Below are positions 17,116 through 27,281 of a DNA stretch of 64,000 nucleotides, one piece after another. Both the position numbers and the translations under genes were made by a program. Source of the stretch: Gammaproteobacteria bacterium (GTDB lineage Bacteria > Pseudomonadota > Gammaproteobacteria > Steroidobacterales > GCA-2729495); NCBI GenBank assembly GCA_030583605.1, contig CP129466.1, positions 682,001 to 746,000 on the forward strand. The letters run 5' to 3'. The notes under the pieces are model-generated. The model had not been told where the DNA came from, ran no database searches, and saw only the letters and a list, made by a program, of their open reading frames with translations. How positions within the stretch are numbered: the stretch's first letter is position 1; the number at the start of each line of letters is the position of its first letter.

Positions 17116-18816
17116 TTAAGGAGGCTGCTGTCCGCCTTCTGTTGGCGATCGGATGGCGGCCGCTGCACCTTGCGCGCGCGCGAGATAGGCTGCCAGCGCC
17201 TGGTCGCTGGTCACGAACGAATGTTCGGCCGCGTGCACGGAGTCCTGGCCGGCTTGCTGGGCCCACTTCGTGAGCTGAGCCCGCCGGCTGGCGAAGAACA
17301 GCTGCACGCCGCGGGCCTCGAGTTCCTCCCGCAGGCGGCGAACGGCATACATGCCGGTCACGTCCACCATGCTGACCGGGGACAGGTCCAGCACGAACCA
17401 GCGCAGGCCGGGCCCCGCGTCAGCCGCAGCTCCGAGCGCCCGCTCCCTGAAGTACGCGGAGTTGAAGAACGTGATCGGGCCGTCGAACCGGTAGAACAGC
17501 AGTCCGGGCCAGGTCCGGGCGCCCGGGTAGTCCTTTACCGCGTGCAGACCGGGGACTCCCTCGGTCTTCCCCAGCACGGCATCCGGGGGTCGGGCGGTCA
17601 GTTTCACGAAACGCAGCAGCGCCAGGACGACGGCCACCAGGATTGCGTTGATGGCGCCGACAGCGACCACCCCCAGCGTGGTCAGCACGGACAGCGCGAA
17701 TTCCTGGCGGTCAATGGCCCAGACCTCCCGCAAGGTGGCCAGGTTGAAGAGATGTAGAGCCGCGGTGACCAGCACCGCCCCCAGCGCCGCGATCGGCACG
17801 TAGCTCAGCGGGTCGGTGAAGAAGAGCAGGACGGCCGCTATGCTCGCTGCGGCGACGAGGCCGGTGACCTGCGTTCGGCCACCGGCGGAATCCGCCATCG
17901 CAGTCCGTGAGTCGGCCCCGGTGACCGCGAAGCCCTGGGAGAGGGCCGACGCGATATTCGCCGCGCCGAATGCAGCCAGTTCACGATCGGCATCGATGGT
18001 GTAGCGGTTTTTCTCCGCGAAACTGCGCGAGGTCAGCATCCCGCTCGTGAACAGTACGAGTGCCAGGCCGGCTGCGCTGCCCACGAGCGCCGGCAGGTGT
18101 CCGAGCGGAAAGCTCGGCAACCGCAGCGGCGGCAATCCCGCGGGAACCGGGCCGAGCGCCGCAACCCCACGTTCCTCCAGCCCGAGCACGGCCACCGCCG
18201 CGCCGGCCACGACCATCGCCACCAGCGCCGACGGCAGGCGCGGCAGGCAGCGCTTCGCAAGCGCCTGGGTCGCGAAGGCGCCGATGCCGACGGCCAGTGT
18301 CGGCAGGTGGGTCTGAGGCAGCTTCGACAGGAACTCGATCAGCCTTGGGATGATGCGGTCGCTCACGATGGGAAAACCGAAGATCTTGCCGATCTGGCTC
18401 AGCAGGATGCTGATCGCCACGCCGTTCAGGAAGCCCACCAGGATCGGCTTGGAGAGGAAATCGGCAAGGGCGCCGAGGCGCAGGAAGCTGGCGGCGATGC
18501 AGAACAGACCCGTAAGAAACGCCAGTGTCACCGACAGCGACCAGTACAGATCCGCATTGCCGGCGGCCAGTGGAGCCACCGAGGCGGCCACCATGGCGCA
18601 GACGGCGGTGTCCGGGTTGATCATCAGTTGCCGGGACGTGCCGAAAACCGCATAGGCCACCAGCGGCAGAATGCTCGAGTAGAGACCGACCACGGGACTG
18701 AAGCCGGCCAGTTCCGCATAGGCGACCGCGACAGGCAGGGCCACAGCGGCCACGGACACCCCGGCGAGCAGGTCGTGACGGAAGTCCGTTGCGAACCGGT
18801 AGCCGAGCAAGGTCAC
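17116..18816 (-). CDS. SulP family inorganic anion transporter with STAS domain
   Basis: An inner-membrane transporter of the SLC26/SulP family (sulfate, bicarbonate or other anions). About 566 residues if it starts at GTG 18816, just before GYRFATDFRHDLLAGVSVAAVALP, the usual SulP opening. No ATG lies near; the frame runs far upstream through the repeat at 18832, so the original start may have been replaced. Ten or more membrane segments are followed by a C-terminal STAS domain (about residues 440-550, LDLSPVSMVDVTGM). Whether it carries sulfate or bicarbonate cannot be told. Confidence 0.85.
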   Translation of the reverse strand: MTLLGYRFATDFRHDLLAGVSVAAVALPVAVAYAELAGFSPVVGLYSSILPLVAYAVFGTSRQLMINPDTAVCAMVAASVAPLAAGNADLYWSLSVTLAFLTGLFCIAASFLRLGALADFLSKPILVGFLNGVAISILLSQIGKIFGFPIVSDRIIPRLIEFLSKLPQTHLPTLAVGIGAFATQALAKRCLPRLPSALVAMVVAGAAVAVLGLEERGVAALGPVPAGLPPLRLPSFPLGHLPALVGSAAGLALVLFTSGMLTSRSFAEKNRYTIDADRELAAFGAANIASALSQGFAVTGADSRTAMADSAGGRTQVTGLVAAASIAAVLLFFTDPLSYVPIAALGAVLVTAALHLFNLATLREVWAIDRQEFALSVLTTLGVVAVGAINAILVAVVLALLRFVKLTARPPDAVLGKTEGVPGLHAVKDYPGARTWPGLLFYRFDGPITFFNSAYFRERALGAAADAGPGLRWFVLDLSPVSMVDVTGMYAVRRLREELEARGVQLFFASRRAQLTKWAQQAGQDSVHAAEHSFVTSDQALAAYLARAQGAAAAIRSPTEGGQQPP

Positions 18817-18831
18817 CAGGCCCGGAAAAAC

Positions 18832-19072
18832 GGTGCCGGAGTATCTGATTATTGAGTTTTTGATTATCGGAATGGCCCTCGGGCGTTGATGCCGTAGCGA
18901 CGGATTCCAGCCCAGAGTGTAGCGGGCGGCCGATGGAAGCGCCCCGCAATCTCGCTGCGGGTCGCCCGTCGTGGTGCCGAATCGGCGAAGATGGCGTGAT
19001 GGCGATGCTCGAACAGCCGCCCGGTGATGGGCACACGGCGCTGTACCGATAATCATCAAATGCTCCGGCACC
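18832..19072. repeat. Putative 241-bp MITE-like element with GGTGCCGGAG inverted ends (family B)
   Basis: The left end (18832 onward) reads GGTGCCGGAGTATCTGATTA; the right end read inward on the minus strand reads GGTGCCGGAGCATTTGATGA. The ends agree at 17 of 20 positions. The interior has no recognisable coding sequence; on the minus strand it has CTACACT at about 18920, a possible -10 for the SulP gene. The element fills the divergent gap and touches both flanking genes: the right end holds the ATG at 19060. It is MITE-like in size, but a chance pair of solo ends is not excluded. Confidence 0.5.
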
Positions 19073-19950
19073 GTATCTTTGTTCTCATGGCGTTCATCTG
19101 CGCGCCCGCGCTCGCCCAGGAAATGGAGCCGCGTGCCTACTCGCCTGCGCCGGTCGGCATGAACTTCGTGGGGCTTTCGTGGCAGAACGTGAGCGGCGGG
19201 GTGACCACGGACCCCACGCTGCCGATCACCGACGTGGATGCCGATATCGATTACGCGCTGGCGGGCATCTCGCGCACCTTCGCCTTCGCCGGTCGCGCCG
19301 CGAGCGTCGGGCTCGTGGTGCCCTATGCCTGGGCCGATGTCAGCGGCGAGGTCTTCGAGGCGAGCCGCTCGGTGTCGCGGCGCGGGCTTGCGGACGCCAG
19401 GTTGCGCCTTGCCTGGAACCTGATCGGCGGCCCGGCGCTCGATCGAGCGGAGTTCGCGGCGCGCACGCCCGCCACGACGCTGGGTGCAAGCCTGACCGTG
19501 TCGACCCCGACCGGGGAGTACGACGGCGACAAGCTCATCAACCTCGGCACCAACCGCTGGGCCTTCCGGCCGGAGGTCGGCCTGTATCACCCGCTCGGCC
19601 CGTGGTCGGTGGAGATCTCGGCGGGGGTGTGGCTGTTCACGGACAACGACGACTTCCTGGGTGGACGCCGCCGCGAGCAGGATCCGATCACGACGGTTCA
19701 AGGCCATGTCAGCTACACGGTCCGACCCCGGTTGTGGGTCGCCGTTGACGGGACCTGGTACCGGGGCGGGGATACCACCGTCGAGGGAGTGCGCAACGAG
19801 GATCTGCAGAAGACCTCGCGCGTTGGCGTGACCCTGTCGGTGCCGCTGGTCGGCGAGCAGTCGCTCAAGATCGCCTGGTCGGACGGAACGGCGACGCGGA
19901 TCGGGGCTGATTTCACCACCTGGACCGTGGCGTGGCAGAACGCCTGGTGA
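19060..19950 (+). CDS. Outer-membrane transporter-like beta protein (Phenol_MetA_deg type)
   Basis: 296 residues from ATG 19060: a signal peptide (MLRHRIFVLMAFICAPALA), then alternating amphipathic strands ending in Trp (AWQNAW), as in outer-membrane barrels. Segments such as LGASLTVSTPTGEYDGDKLINLGTNRW, FRPEVGLYHPLGPW and the final KIAWSDGTATRIGADF are characteristic of the MetA-pathway phenol degradation-like family. ATG 19087 is an alternative start with a shorter signal. The chosen start codon lies inside the end of the upstream repeat. Substrate unknown. Confidence 0.75.
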   Translation: MLRHRIFVLMAFICAPALAQEMEPRAYSPAPVGMNFVGLSWQNVSGGVTTDPTLPITDVDADIDYALAGISRTFAFAGRAASVGLVVPYAWADVSGEVFEASRSVSRRGLADARLRLAWNLIGGPALDRAEFAARTPATTLGASLTVSTPTGEYDGDKLINLGTNRWAFRPEVGLYHPLGPWSVEISAGVWLFTDNDDFLGGRRREQDPITTVQGHVSYTVRPRLWVAVDGTWYRGGDTTVEGVRNEDLQKTSRVGVTLSVPLVGEQSLKIAWSDGTATRIGADFTTWTVAWQNAW

Positions 19951-20075
19951 TCATGGGACACGTCCGGTGCAAGCCCTGCGTCCACGGAGCGATGCCATTG
20001 CGAATGCTGGCATAATGCCGTTGTGGGATGACCCGTCGCGGATCTCTGCAACGCTCAACAACAGGAGAATCTCGT

Positions 20076-20297
20076 ATGTTTCGTGGAATTCAGGTCGCTG
20101 CAGCGGCGCTGTTAGTCGTGGTTCTTGCCGCCTGTTCCTCCTCCGAGTACATCATCAGCACGACTGACGGCACGATGATTACGGCACACGGCAAGCCGAA
20201 GCTCAACGAGGAGACCGGCATGTACACGTACGAAGACTCGGAGGGCCGCGACGCTTCCATCAAGAAGGAGCAGGTGAAGCAGATCATGGAGCGCTGA
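20076..20297 (+). CDS. YgdI/YgdR family (DUF903) lipoprotein
   Basis: 73 residues from ATG 20076, preceded by ACAGGAG at 8 nt; the frame extends upstream to 20028 without support. The lipobox LAAC places Cys20 as the lipidated residue. The mature part, with ISTTDGTMITAHGKPKLNEETGMYTYEDSEGR, matches the small SH3-like DUF903 fold of E. coli YgdI/YgdR. Function is unknown in the family. Confidence 0.88.
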   Translation: MFRGIQVAAAALLVVVLAACSSSEYIISTTDGTMITAHGKPKLNEETGMYTYEDSEGRDASIKKEQVKQIMER

Positions 20298-20344
20298 TGC
20301 CGCTGGCCAGACAGTCCTGAACCGGGGCTACTGGTGCAATCGCG

Positions 20345-21013
20345 GTGAAGGGTTTCGTCACCGAGGTAGCGGCGTTCGTGCTGCTGGCCTTTCCGGCACT
20401 GTTCTCCATCATCAACCCGCTGGGCGGTGCGTTCATCTTCCTGGCGGCCACGCGGCACATGTCGCAGGACGGACGCGCCATCCTCGCGCGGCGGGTGGCG
20501 ACCTACAGCTTTTTCCTGCTGAATGCGTCGATGCTGGTCGGGGCATTCGTGCTGCGTGTTTTTGGCATCTCGATCCCCGTCCTGCGCGTAGCGGGCGGCA
20601 TTGTCATCGCACTGGCGGCGTGGAAGATGCTCAATGCCAATGATGATGCGGAGGAGCGTGGTGCCGTCGTCGAGGAGGCGGACGGGCGGGACGACGCGCG
20701 CATGGCGTTCTACCCGCTGACGATGCCTCTCACCACGGGGCCCGGCACGATCTCGGTCGCCATTGCGCTGGCCACTGGCAGTTCCGGCGAGCGCAACCTG
20801 CTGGCTTTCGCGGTGCAGGCACTCGTGACGACGAGCCTGATCTGCCTCGTGGTCTACCTGCTCTACAGGTCGTCCGGACGGATCTCGCGCGCCGTCGGCA
20901 CGACCGGCACAACGATCATCTCGCGGCTCTCCGCCTTCCTGCTCTTCTGTATCGGCATCCAGGTGCTCTGGACCGGCATCGCCGAACTCGTCACCAGCCT
21001 GCCGGCGCGCTGA
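20345..21013 (+). CDS. marC: MarC family (UPF0056) inner-membrane protein
   Basis: 222 residues with six hydrophobic segments and the MarC features: FSIINPLGGAFIFLA in the first helix and a matching MPLTTGPGTISVAI in the second half, reflecting the inverted repeat of the family. It starts at GTG 20345. The physiological substrate of MarC proteins is unclear; the old antibiotic-resistance role was withdrawn. Its stop overlaps the first codons of the vapB-like gene. Confidence 0.88.
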   Translation: MKGFVTEVAAFVLLAFPALFSIINPLGGAFIFLAATRHMSQDGRAILARRVATYSFFLLNASMLVGAFVLRVFGISIPVLRVAGGIVIALAAWKMLNANDDAEERGAVVEEADGRDDARMAFYPLTMPLTTGPGTISVAIALATGSSGERNLLAFAVQALVTTSLICLVVYLLYRSSGRISRAVGTTGTTIISRLSAFLLFCIGIQVLWTGIAELVTSLPAR

Positions 21014-21219
21014 CGGGGGATCGTGCCATTTCCCCGAAGTTCCAGATGGTCATTCCCCGCGCGGTCCGCGCGCGCCTCGGGCTCGTGCCCGGCCAGAAGG
21101 TACAGGTGGTGGTGCCCGATGACCGCATCGAGCTCGTGCCTGTCCGCCCGATTCGCAGGATGCGTGGCTTTCTCAAGGGAATCGACACGCGCGTCGAGCG
21201 CGTCACAGGCCGGACATGA
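21010..21219 (+). CDS. AbrB/MazE-fold antitoxin (VapB-like)
   Basis: The frame encodes AISPKFQMVIPRAVRARLGL and a following GQKVQVVV...RIELVPVRPI segment, a typical SpoVT/AbrB swapped-hairpin DNA-binding domain, then a basic tail. About 69 residues if it begins at CTG 21010; no ATG or GTG occurs in frame upstream of the domain, so either a rare start is used or the 5' end was lost to the upstream gene. It overlaps the following vapC remnant by ATGA, as in intact vapBC operons. Confidence 0.6.
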   Translation: MTGDRAISPKFQMVIPRAVRARLGLVPGQKVQVVVPDDRIELVPVRPIRRMRGFLKGIDTRVERVTGRT

Positions 21220-21289
21220 ACGTGGTGGACTCGAGCGGCTGGCTCGAGTGCTTCGCTGACGGACCGTATGCCGCGATCTTCGCGAAGTC
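21216..21289 (+). pseudogene. vapC (PIN-domain toxin) remnant, truncated after about 23 codons
   Basis: ATG 21216 opens with VVDSSGWLECFADG, the standard N-terminus of VapC PIN nucleases with the first catalytic Asp. After about FAK the similarity stops, because the sequence becomes the 3' end of the oppositely oriented ppk2 gene. More than 100 residues, including the remaining acidic residues, are missing, so no active toxin can be made. The antitoxin upstream seems left over. Confidence 0.75.
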
Positions 21290-22078
21290 TCAGAACTTTT
21301 CGGGAATGCGTTGCACCGACTTTGGCAGCGGTGCGGGCCTGGGTTGCCGTGCGCGCCGCGGCAGCCGCACCTGCCTGCGAGGAGGTGTCCGATACGGGAT
21401 CTGGCCCAGCAGGTGCGCAATGATATTGAGGCGCACCCGCCGTTTGTCGTCGGAGTAGGCGGCGTACCACGGCGCCCACGCCGTATCGGTTGCGGCGAAC
21501 ATTTCGTCGCGTGCCCTGGAGTACTCATCCCAACGGGTGTAAGACTGCAGGTCCATCGGCGAGACTTTCCAGATCTTGCGGCCGTCGTTGATGCGCGACT
21601 GGAGCCGCCGCGTCTGCTCCGCGGGGCTGACCTCGAGCCAGTACTTGAGCAGGATGATGCCGGACTCGACCATCATCTGTTCGAACAGCGGCACCAGGCT
21701 GAGAAATCGCCTGGCCGTTTCCTCGCTGCAGAAGCCCATGACGCGCTCGACTCCCGCGCGGTTGTACCAGCTGCGGTCGAAGATCACGATCTCACCGGCG
21801 GCCGGCAGATGGGGCAGGTAGCGCTGGGAATGCATCTGCGTTTTCTCGCGCTCGGTCGGCGCCGGCAGGGCGACCACACGAAAGACACGCGGGCTGGTGC
21901 GTTCCGTGATGGCCTTGATGGTGCCGCCTTTGCCGGCTCCGTCGCGGCCCTCGAACACGATGCAGACCTTCAGGCCCTTGTGCCGGACCCATTCCTGCAG
22001 CTTCACCAGTTCGATATGCAGCTTGCGCAATTCGGCCTGGTAAGTGTTCTCGGGCAGCTTGCCGCGGCGCTTCTGCAT
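21290..22078 (-). CDS. ppk2: Polyphosphate kinase 2 family protein
   Basis: Transfers phosphate between polyphosphate and nucleotides (NDP or NMP phosphorylation). 262 residues. Walker A is GRDGAGKGGT (near residue 45), followed by the lid-type TERTSPRVFRVVALPAPTERE and the Walker B segment IFDRSWYNRAGVERVMGFC, all typical of PPK2. The Arg/Pro-rich C-terminal tail is unusual. It is divergent from glycogen phosphorylase, linking polyphosphate and glycogen reserves. Subclass (ADP, AMP or both) cannot be read with certainty. Confidence 0.92.
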   Translation of the reverse strand: MQKRRGKLPENTYQAELRKLHIELVKLQEWVRHKGLKVCIVFEGRDGAGKGGTIKAITERTSPRVFRVVALPAPTEREKTQMHSQRYLPHLPAAGEIVIFDRSWYNRAGVERVMGFCSEETARRFLSLVPLFEQMMVESGIILLKYWLEVSPAEQTRRLQSRINDGRKIWKVSPMDLQSYTRWDEYSRARDEMFAATDTAWAPWYAAYSDDKRRVRLNIIAHLLGQIPYRTPPRRQVRLPRRARQPRPAPLPKSVQRIPEKF

Positions 22079-22243
22079 GACTGGACCTTGTCGTGACGAG
22101 GGGGCATGTCGTATCGGCGTGCCGATGGCATCGTGTGAGTATCCTGACGCCTCTGCATCCGGTCAAACCTGAGGGCGTTCGGGCGGCCGCAGTGCTCCGG
22201 GATTTCGCGACGGGTACACGGACGACTTCTTTACACCCGGCCC

Positions 22244-22274
22244 TTGCCGTACGCGAGAACCGCGGTGCTAATAT
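22244..22274 (+). promoter_or_regulatory. Possible glgP promoter
   Basis: In the 258-bp divergent region between ppk2 and glgP, TTGCCG (22244-22249) and TAATAT (22269-22274) lie 19 bp apart, about 60 bp before the ATG at 22337. The TAATAT lies in a locally AT-rich stretch that stands out from its GC-rich surroundings. The spacing is longer than ideal. Confidence 0.35.
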
Positions 22275-22336
22275 AGCCGCAATACAGACATGACCCTGCA
22301 GCGTCCACGACTACGTTCGACTCGCGCGGAGGATTC

Positions 22337-24856
22337 ATGACAGCCCGATCCGACCAGCCGCACGGGGCAGCATCACCGCGAGCCGAGGAGCGTGAGTCAG
22401 CCCGCACCGGGCTCGGCGCACCCGCCATCGGCAAGGGGTTGATCGATAACCTGCATTACCTGCGGGCGCGGTTGCCGCAGCACGCGACACGCGTCGACTG
22501 GTACATGGCGCTCGCGCACACGGTGCGCGACCGCATGCTCGACCGCTATATCGACACGGTCCAGGCCATCACCGGCGAGCGGCCGGCGGCAAAGATCGTG
22601 GCCTATCTGTCGGCGGAATTTCTCATCGGCCCGCAACTTGGCAATACCCTGATCAACCTTGGCATTCGGGATGCCGCGCAGGCCGCGGTGGCCGGCGTCG
22701 GTCAGGATCTCGATGACCTGCTGGAGCAGGAGGAGGAGCCGGGCCTCGGCAACGGCGGGCTCGGCCGGCTGGCGGCGTGCTTCATGGACTCGCTGGCGAC
22801 GCTCGACGTGCCGGCGATCGGCTACGGCATCCGGTACGAGTTCGGCATCTTCGACCAGGCGATTCGCGACGGCTGGCAGGTGGAACTCACCGACAAGTGG
22901 CTGCGCTTCGGAAATCCCTGGGAGATCGTTCACTGCGATGTCAGCTATGACGTCGAGTTCGGCGGCCACACCGAAGTGAGCCAGGACAGCGCAGGCCACT
23001 CGCGCGTGCTGTGGCTGCCGGACAAGATCGTCAAGGGCATCGCCTATGACACACCCGTGCCCGGCTACCGCTCTGCGACCACGAACCTGTTGCGTCTGTG
23101 GAAAGCCGAAGCAACGGAGTCCTTCGATTTCGATGCCTTCAATGTCGGTGACTACTACCGCGCCGTGGACCAGAAAGTCGCATCGGAGACGATCTCCAAG
23201 GTCCTGTACCCGAACGACGACCCTGAGGCCGGCAAGCAGTTGCGCCTCGAGCAGCAGTACTTCTTCGTCTCGTGCTCATTGCAGGACATGATCCGCCTGC
23301 ACCTCGCGCGGGGCGGGAAGCTCGGCGAATTTCACCGTAGCTGGGCGGTGCAGCTCAACGACACCCATCCCTCGCTCGCCATCGCCGAGCTGATGCGCCT
23401 GCTGGTGGATCGGCACCTGCTGGATTGGGACGAGGCCTGGCAGATCACGCAGGCGGCCTGCAGTTATACCAATCACACGTTGTTGTCCGAGGCGCTGGAG
23501 AAGTGGTCGCTGCCGTTGTTCGGCCGCCTGCTGCCGCGCCACCTCGAGATCATCTTCGAGATCAACCGTCGCTTCCTCGATCAGGTGCGATCGCAGTGTC
23601 CGGGCGACGATCAATTGCTCGGCCGCCTGTCGCTGATCGACGAAGCCGGCAGTCGCTATGTGCGTATGGCTCACCTCGCTGCGGTCGGCAGTCACGCCAT
23701 CAACGGCGTCGCCGAGCTGCATAGCGAGCTGCTGCGCAATACGGTGCTCAGCGACTTCTACCGCGTAGCTCCCGGAAAGTTCCGCAATGTCACCAACGGG
23801 GTCACGCCGCGACGCTGGATCGCGCTCAGCAACCCGAAACTGACCGCGCTCGTGACCAAGCGCATCGGCGACCGGTGGCTCGCCGATCTCGAAGATGAGC
23901 TGGTGCGCATCGAGCCCCTGGCCGGGGATGCGGGGTTCCAGGCCGAGTGGCGTGCCGTGAAGGCGGCCAACAAGCAGGCCCTGGCGACAATCCTGCGTGA
24001 GCGCACGGGCGTCACGGTCGATCCGCGCTCCCTGTTCGACGTGCAGGTCAAGCGGTTGCACGAGTACAAGCGCCAGCATCTGAATGTGCTGCACGTGGCG
24101 ACCCTCTACAACCGGATTCGCAATGGGGCGGTTACCGATCCGGCGGCGCGCACTATCATCTTTGGCGGCAAGGCGGCACCCGGCTACCGCATGGCCAAGC
24201 TCATCATCAAGCTGATCAACTCGGTGGCAGAGACCATCGGCCGGGATCCGGGAGTGGCCGAAGCGCTGCGGGTGGTGTTTCTGCCGGATTTCAACGTCAA
24301 GATGGGGCACCACGTCTACCCGGCAGCGGACCTGTCCGAGCAGATTTCGACGGCGGGCAAGGAAGCATCCGGCACCGGCAACATGAAGTTCACCATGAAC
24401 GGCGCGCTGACGATCGGCACCCTCGATGGCGCCAATGTCGAGATCCGTGATGCGGTCGGACCCGAGAATTTCTTCCTCTTCGGGCTGACTGCCGGGCAGG
24501 TCATGCACACGCGTGCGGCCGGGTACGAGCCTCGATCCATCTACGAACAGGATGCCGAGTTGCGCGAAGTCATCGACCAGATCGCCGGTGGGCATTTTTC
24601 CGGCGGTGACCGGGAGCTGTTCCGGCCGCTCGTCGACTCGCTGCTGAACCACGATGAGTACCTGCTGCTGGCCGACTACCGCGCGTATGTCGATTGCCAG
24701 GAGCAGGTGAGCGGCGTCTGGCGGAACGAGAAATCCTGGACGCGCATGTCGATCCTGAACAGCGCACGGTCCGGCCGCTTCTCGTCGGATCGCTCGATCC
24801 GGGAGTACTGCCGGGACATCTGGAACGTCAGTCCGGTTTCGGCGCATCGGACCTGA
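22337..24856 (+). CDS. glgP: Glycogen/maltodextrin phosphorylase
   Basis: Phosphorolyses alpha-1,4-glucans to glucose 1-phosphate. 839 residues, within the usual 790-840. Visible: N-terminal [15 protein letters not shown], the substrate/phosphate loop [21 protein letters not shown], the middle segment [12 protein letters not shown], and the PLP lysine in [31 protein letters not shown] 22337 has GGAGG upstream. The phosphoketolase gene starts 35 bp downstream, so glycogen carbon is likely sent through the phosphoketolase shunt to acetyl phosphate. Confidence 0.95.
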   Translation: MTARSDQPHGAASPRAEERESARTGLGAPAIGKGLIDNLHYLRARLPQHATRVDWYMALAHTVRDRMLDRYIDTVQAITGERPAAKIVAYLSAEFLIGPQLGNTLINLGIRDAAQAAVAGVGQDLDDLLEQEEEPGLGNGGLGRLAACFMDSLATLDVPAIGYGIRYEFGIFDQAIRDGWQVELTDKWLRFGNPWEIVHCDVSYDVEFGGHTEVSQDSAGHSRVLWLPDKIVKGIAYDTPVPGYRSATTNLLRLWKAEATESFDFDAFNVGDYYRAVDQKVASETISKVLYPNDDPEAGKQLRLEQQYFFVSCSLQDMIRLHLARGGKLGEFHRSWAVQLNDTHPSLAIAELMRLLVDRHLLDWDEAWQITQAACSYTNHTLLSEALEKWSLPLFGRLLPRHLEIIFEINRRFLDQVRSQCPGDDQLLGRLSLIDEAGSRYVRMAHLAAVGSHAINGVAELHSELLRNTVLSDFYRVAPGKFRNVTNGVTPRRWIALSNPKLTALVTKRIGDRWLADLEDELVRIEPLAGDAGFQAEWRAVKAANKQALATILRERTGVTVDPRSLFDVQVKRLHEYKRQHLNVLHVATLYNRIRNGAVTDPAARTIIFGGKAAPGYRMAKLIIKLINSVAETIGRDPGVAEALRVVFLPDFNVKMGHHVYPAADLSEQISTAGKEASGTGNMKFTMNGALTIGTLDGANVEIRDAVGPENFFLFGLTAGQVMHTRAAGYEPRSIYEQDAELREVIDQIAGGHFSGGDRELFRPLVDSLLNHDEYLLLADYRAYVDCQEQVSGVWRNEKSWTRMSILNSARSGRFSSDRSIREYCRDIWNVSPVSAHRT

Positions 24857-24891
24857 GCGCGTCAGCCTGCGCACGGCAACAGGAGACAGCA

Positions 24892-27258
24892 ATGGAAAAG
24901 CCCCTGAACAAGAAGGAACTCGAGCTGATCAACGCCTGGTGGCGGGCCTGCAATTACCTGTCAGTCGGGATGATCTATCTGCGTGACAATCCATTGCTCC
25001 GCGAGCCGCTCAAGGTCGAGCACGTCAAGCATCGCCTGCTCGGTCACTGGGGCGCGAGCCCGGCGCTGTCCTTCGTGTGGGTGCACCTCAACCGCCTGAT
25101 CGTCCGGCACGATCTCGACGTGATTTTCGTTGCCGGCCCGGGCCACGGCGCGCCAGGCGTGCTGGGGCCGGCCTACCTCGAGGGAACGTACTCGGAGATC
25201 TATCCCGACAAGAGCGAGGACGAGGAGGGCATGCAGAAATTCTTCAAGCAGTTCTCCTTTCCAGGCCACATCGGCAGCCACGTTACCCCCGAGACCCCGG
25301 GGTCGATCCACGAAGGCGGCGAGCTCGGCTACAGCCTGTCGCACGCCTATGGCATGGCGCTCGACAATCCAGACCTCATCGTGGCCTGCGTCGTGGGTGA
25401 TGGCGAGGCGGAGACCGGCCCGCTCGCCACCGCCTGGCACTCGAACAAGTTCCTCAACCCGGTGCACGACGGTGCCGTCCTGCCGATCCTGAACCTCAAC
25501 GGCTACAAGATCGCCAACCCGACGATCCTCGCGCGCATCAGCCACGAGGAACTCGAAGCGCTGTTCGTCGGCTACGGCTACAAGCCCTATTTCGTCGAGG
25601 GCGATGATCCGGCGGCCATGCACCAGCAGATGGCCGCGACGCTGGAGAAAGCAGTCGGCGAGATCCGCGCCCACCAGCAGAAGGCGCGCAGGTCGAAGAA
25701 GACGTTCCGCCCGCGCTGGCCGATGATCGTGTTGCGCTCGCCGAAAGGCTGGACCGGACCGAAGGCGATCAAGGGGCACAAGGTCGAGGGCTCCTGGCGC
25801 TCGCACCAGGTGCCGTTTTCCGACGTCCAGAACAACCCGGCCAACCTCAAGCTGCTCGAGAGCTGGCTGCGCAGCTACAAGCCGAAGGAACTGTTCGATG
25901 CGGACGGCCGGCTGGTGCCGGAGCTGCGCGCGCTCGCGCCGAAGGGCAACCGCCGGATGAGCGCCAACCCGCACACGAACGGCGGCCAGCTGCGCCGGCA
26001 GCTGAAACTGCCCGATTTCCGCGATTACGCCGTGGCGGTCGGCAGACGGGGAACGGAACTGTACGAGAACACGAAGCCGCTCGGTGAGTTCCTGCGCGAT
26101 ACGATGAAGCTCAACATGACGAACTTCCGGGTCTTCGGTCCGGACGAAACCGCGTCAAACCGCCTGCAGGCGATCTACCAGGTGAGCAAGAAGACCTGGA
26201 TGGCCGAGCTGCTGCCCGAGGATGCCGACGGTGGCGAGCTCGCCCGCGACGGGCGCGTGATGGAGATGCTCTCCGAGCACACCCTGCTCGGCTGGCTCGA
26301 GGGGTATCTGCTCACCGGGCGCCACGGGTTCTTCCACACCTACGAGGCCTTCGCCCACGTCATCGACTCGATGTTCAACCAGCATGCCAAGTGGCTCGAT
26401 ATCTGCAAGAACCACGTGCCATGGCGGGCCTCGGTCGCCTCCGAGAACATCCTGTTGTCCTCCACGGTCTGGCGTCAGGACCACAACGGTTTCTCCCATC
26501 AGGACCCGGGCTTCATCGACCTCGTGACCAACAAGGGGCCGTCGGTGACGCGGGTCTACCTGCCGCCCGACGCCAATACGCTGCTCGCCGTCGCCGACCA
26601 GTGCCTGCGCAGTACGGACTGCATCAACGTCATCGTCGCCGACAAACAGAAGCACCTGCAGTTCGCCACCATCGACGAAGCGATCGTCCACTGCGCCAAG
26701 GGTCTCGGCATCTGGACACGCGCGAGCACAGATGCCGGCGAGGAACCGGACGTGGTGCTGGCTGCCTGTGGCGACGTGGCCACCATGGAGGCACTCGCCG
26801 CCGCGGCGATTCTCCGCGAGCGGGTGCCGGATCTGCGGCTGCGTTTCGTCAACGTGGTCGATCTCTTCAAGCTGCAGCCGGCGTCGGAGCATCCGCACGG
26901 GTCGACCGACCGGGAGTTCGACAGCCTGTTCACCACGGACAAGCCGATCATCTTCAACTTCCATGGCTACCCCTGGCTGATCCACAAGCTGTCCTACCGC
27001 TTCAAGGGGCACGACAATTTGCACGTGCGCGGCTACAAGGAGAAAGGCAACATCAACACGCCGCTGGAGCTGGCCATGCTCAACGAGACCTCGCGCTTTC
27101 ACCTCGTCATCGACGTGATCGACCGCGTGCCGAAGCTGCGCACCAGGGCGGCGCACCTCAAGGAAGAGATGAAGAACGCGATCATCGACAACATGAGCTA
27201 CGCGCATGAGCACGGCACCGACCGCAAGGAGGTCGCTCAGTGGACGTGGCCGTACTGA
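24892..27258 (+). CDS. xfp: Phosphoketolase (xylulose-5-P / fructose-6-P)
   Basis: A TPP enzyme cleaving xylulose-5-P (and often fructose-6-P) with phosphate to acetyl phosphate and glyceraldehyde-3-P or erythrose-4-P. ATG 24892 with AGGAG (24881-24885) gives 788 residues, the family length; the frame runs back to 24694 inside glgP without support. Family segments: [54 protein letters not shown], and the TPP motif [19 protein letters not shown]. Its acetyl phosphate can go directly to the acetate kinase encoded at 8131. Confidence 0.95.
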   Translation: MEKPLNKKELELINAWWRACNYLSVGMIYLRDNPLLREPLKVEHVKHRLLGHWGASPALSFVWVHLNRLIVRHDLDVIFVAGPGHGAPGVLGPAYLEGTYSEIYPDKSEDEEGMQKFFKQFSFPGHIGSHVTPETPGSIHEGGELGYSLSHAYGMALDNPDLIVACVVGDGEAETGPLATAWHSNKFLNPVHDGAVLPILNLNGYKIANPTILARISHEELEALFVGYGYKPYFVEGDDPAAMHQQMAATLEKAVGEIRAHQQKARRSKKTFRPRWPMIVLRSPKGWTGPKAIKGHKVEGSWRSHQVPFSDVQNNPANLKLLESWLRSYKPKELFDADGRLVPELRALAPKGNRRMSANPHTNGGQLRRQLKLPDFRDYAVAVGRRGTELYENTKPLGEFLRDTMKLNMTNFRVFGPDETASNRLQAIYQVSKKTWMAELLPEDADGGELARDGRVMEMLSEHTLLGWLEGYLLTGRHGFFHTYEAFAHVIDSMFNQHAKWLDICKNHVPWRASVASENILLSSTVWRQDHNGFSHQDPGFIDLVTNKGPSVTRVYLPPDANTLLAVADQCLRSTDCINVIVADKQKHLQFATIDEAIVHCAKGLGIWTRASTDAGEEPDVVLAACGDVATMEALAAAAILRERVPDLRLRFVNVVDLFKLQPASEHPHGSTDREFDSLFTTDKPIIFNFHGYPWLIHKLSYRFKGHDNLHVRGYKEKGNINTPLELAMLNETSRFHLVIDVIDRVPKLRTRAAHLKEEMKNAIIDNMSYAHEHGTDRKEVAQWTWPY

Positions 27259-27281
27259 GCGGTTGATCAACGAGGCGAGCA

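Noticed and set aside
19046..19059. FNR/Anr-like box CCGATAATCATCAA
   Set aside because: Only one half site fits TTGAT-N4-ATCAA, it lies directly at a start codon, and it is part of the repeat's end sequence, so a chance match is more likely.
23276..24892. 538-codon minus-strand ORF
   Set aside because: Complement of glycogen phosphorylase; shadow composition, no motifs.
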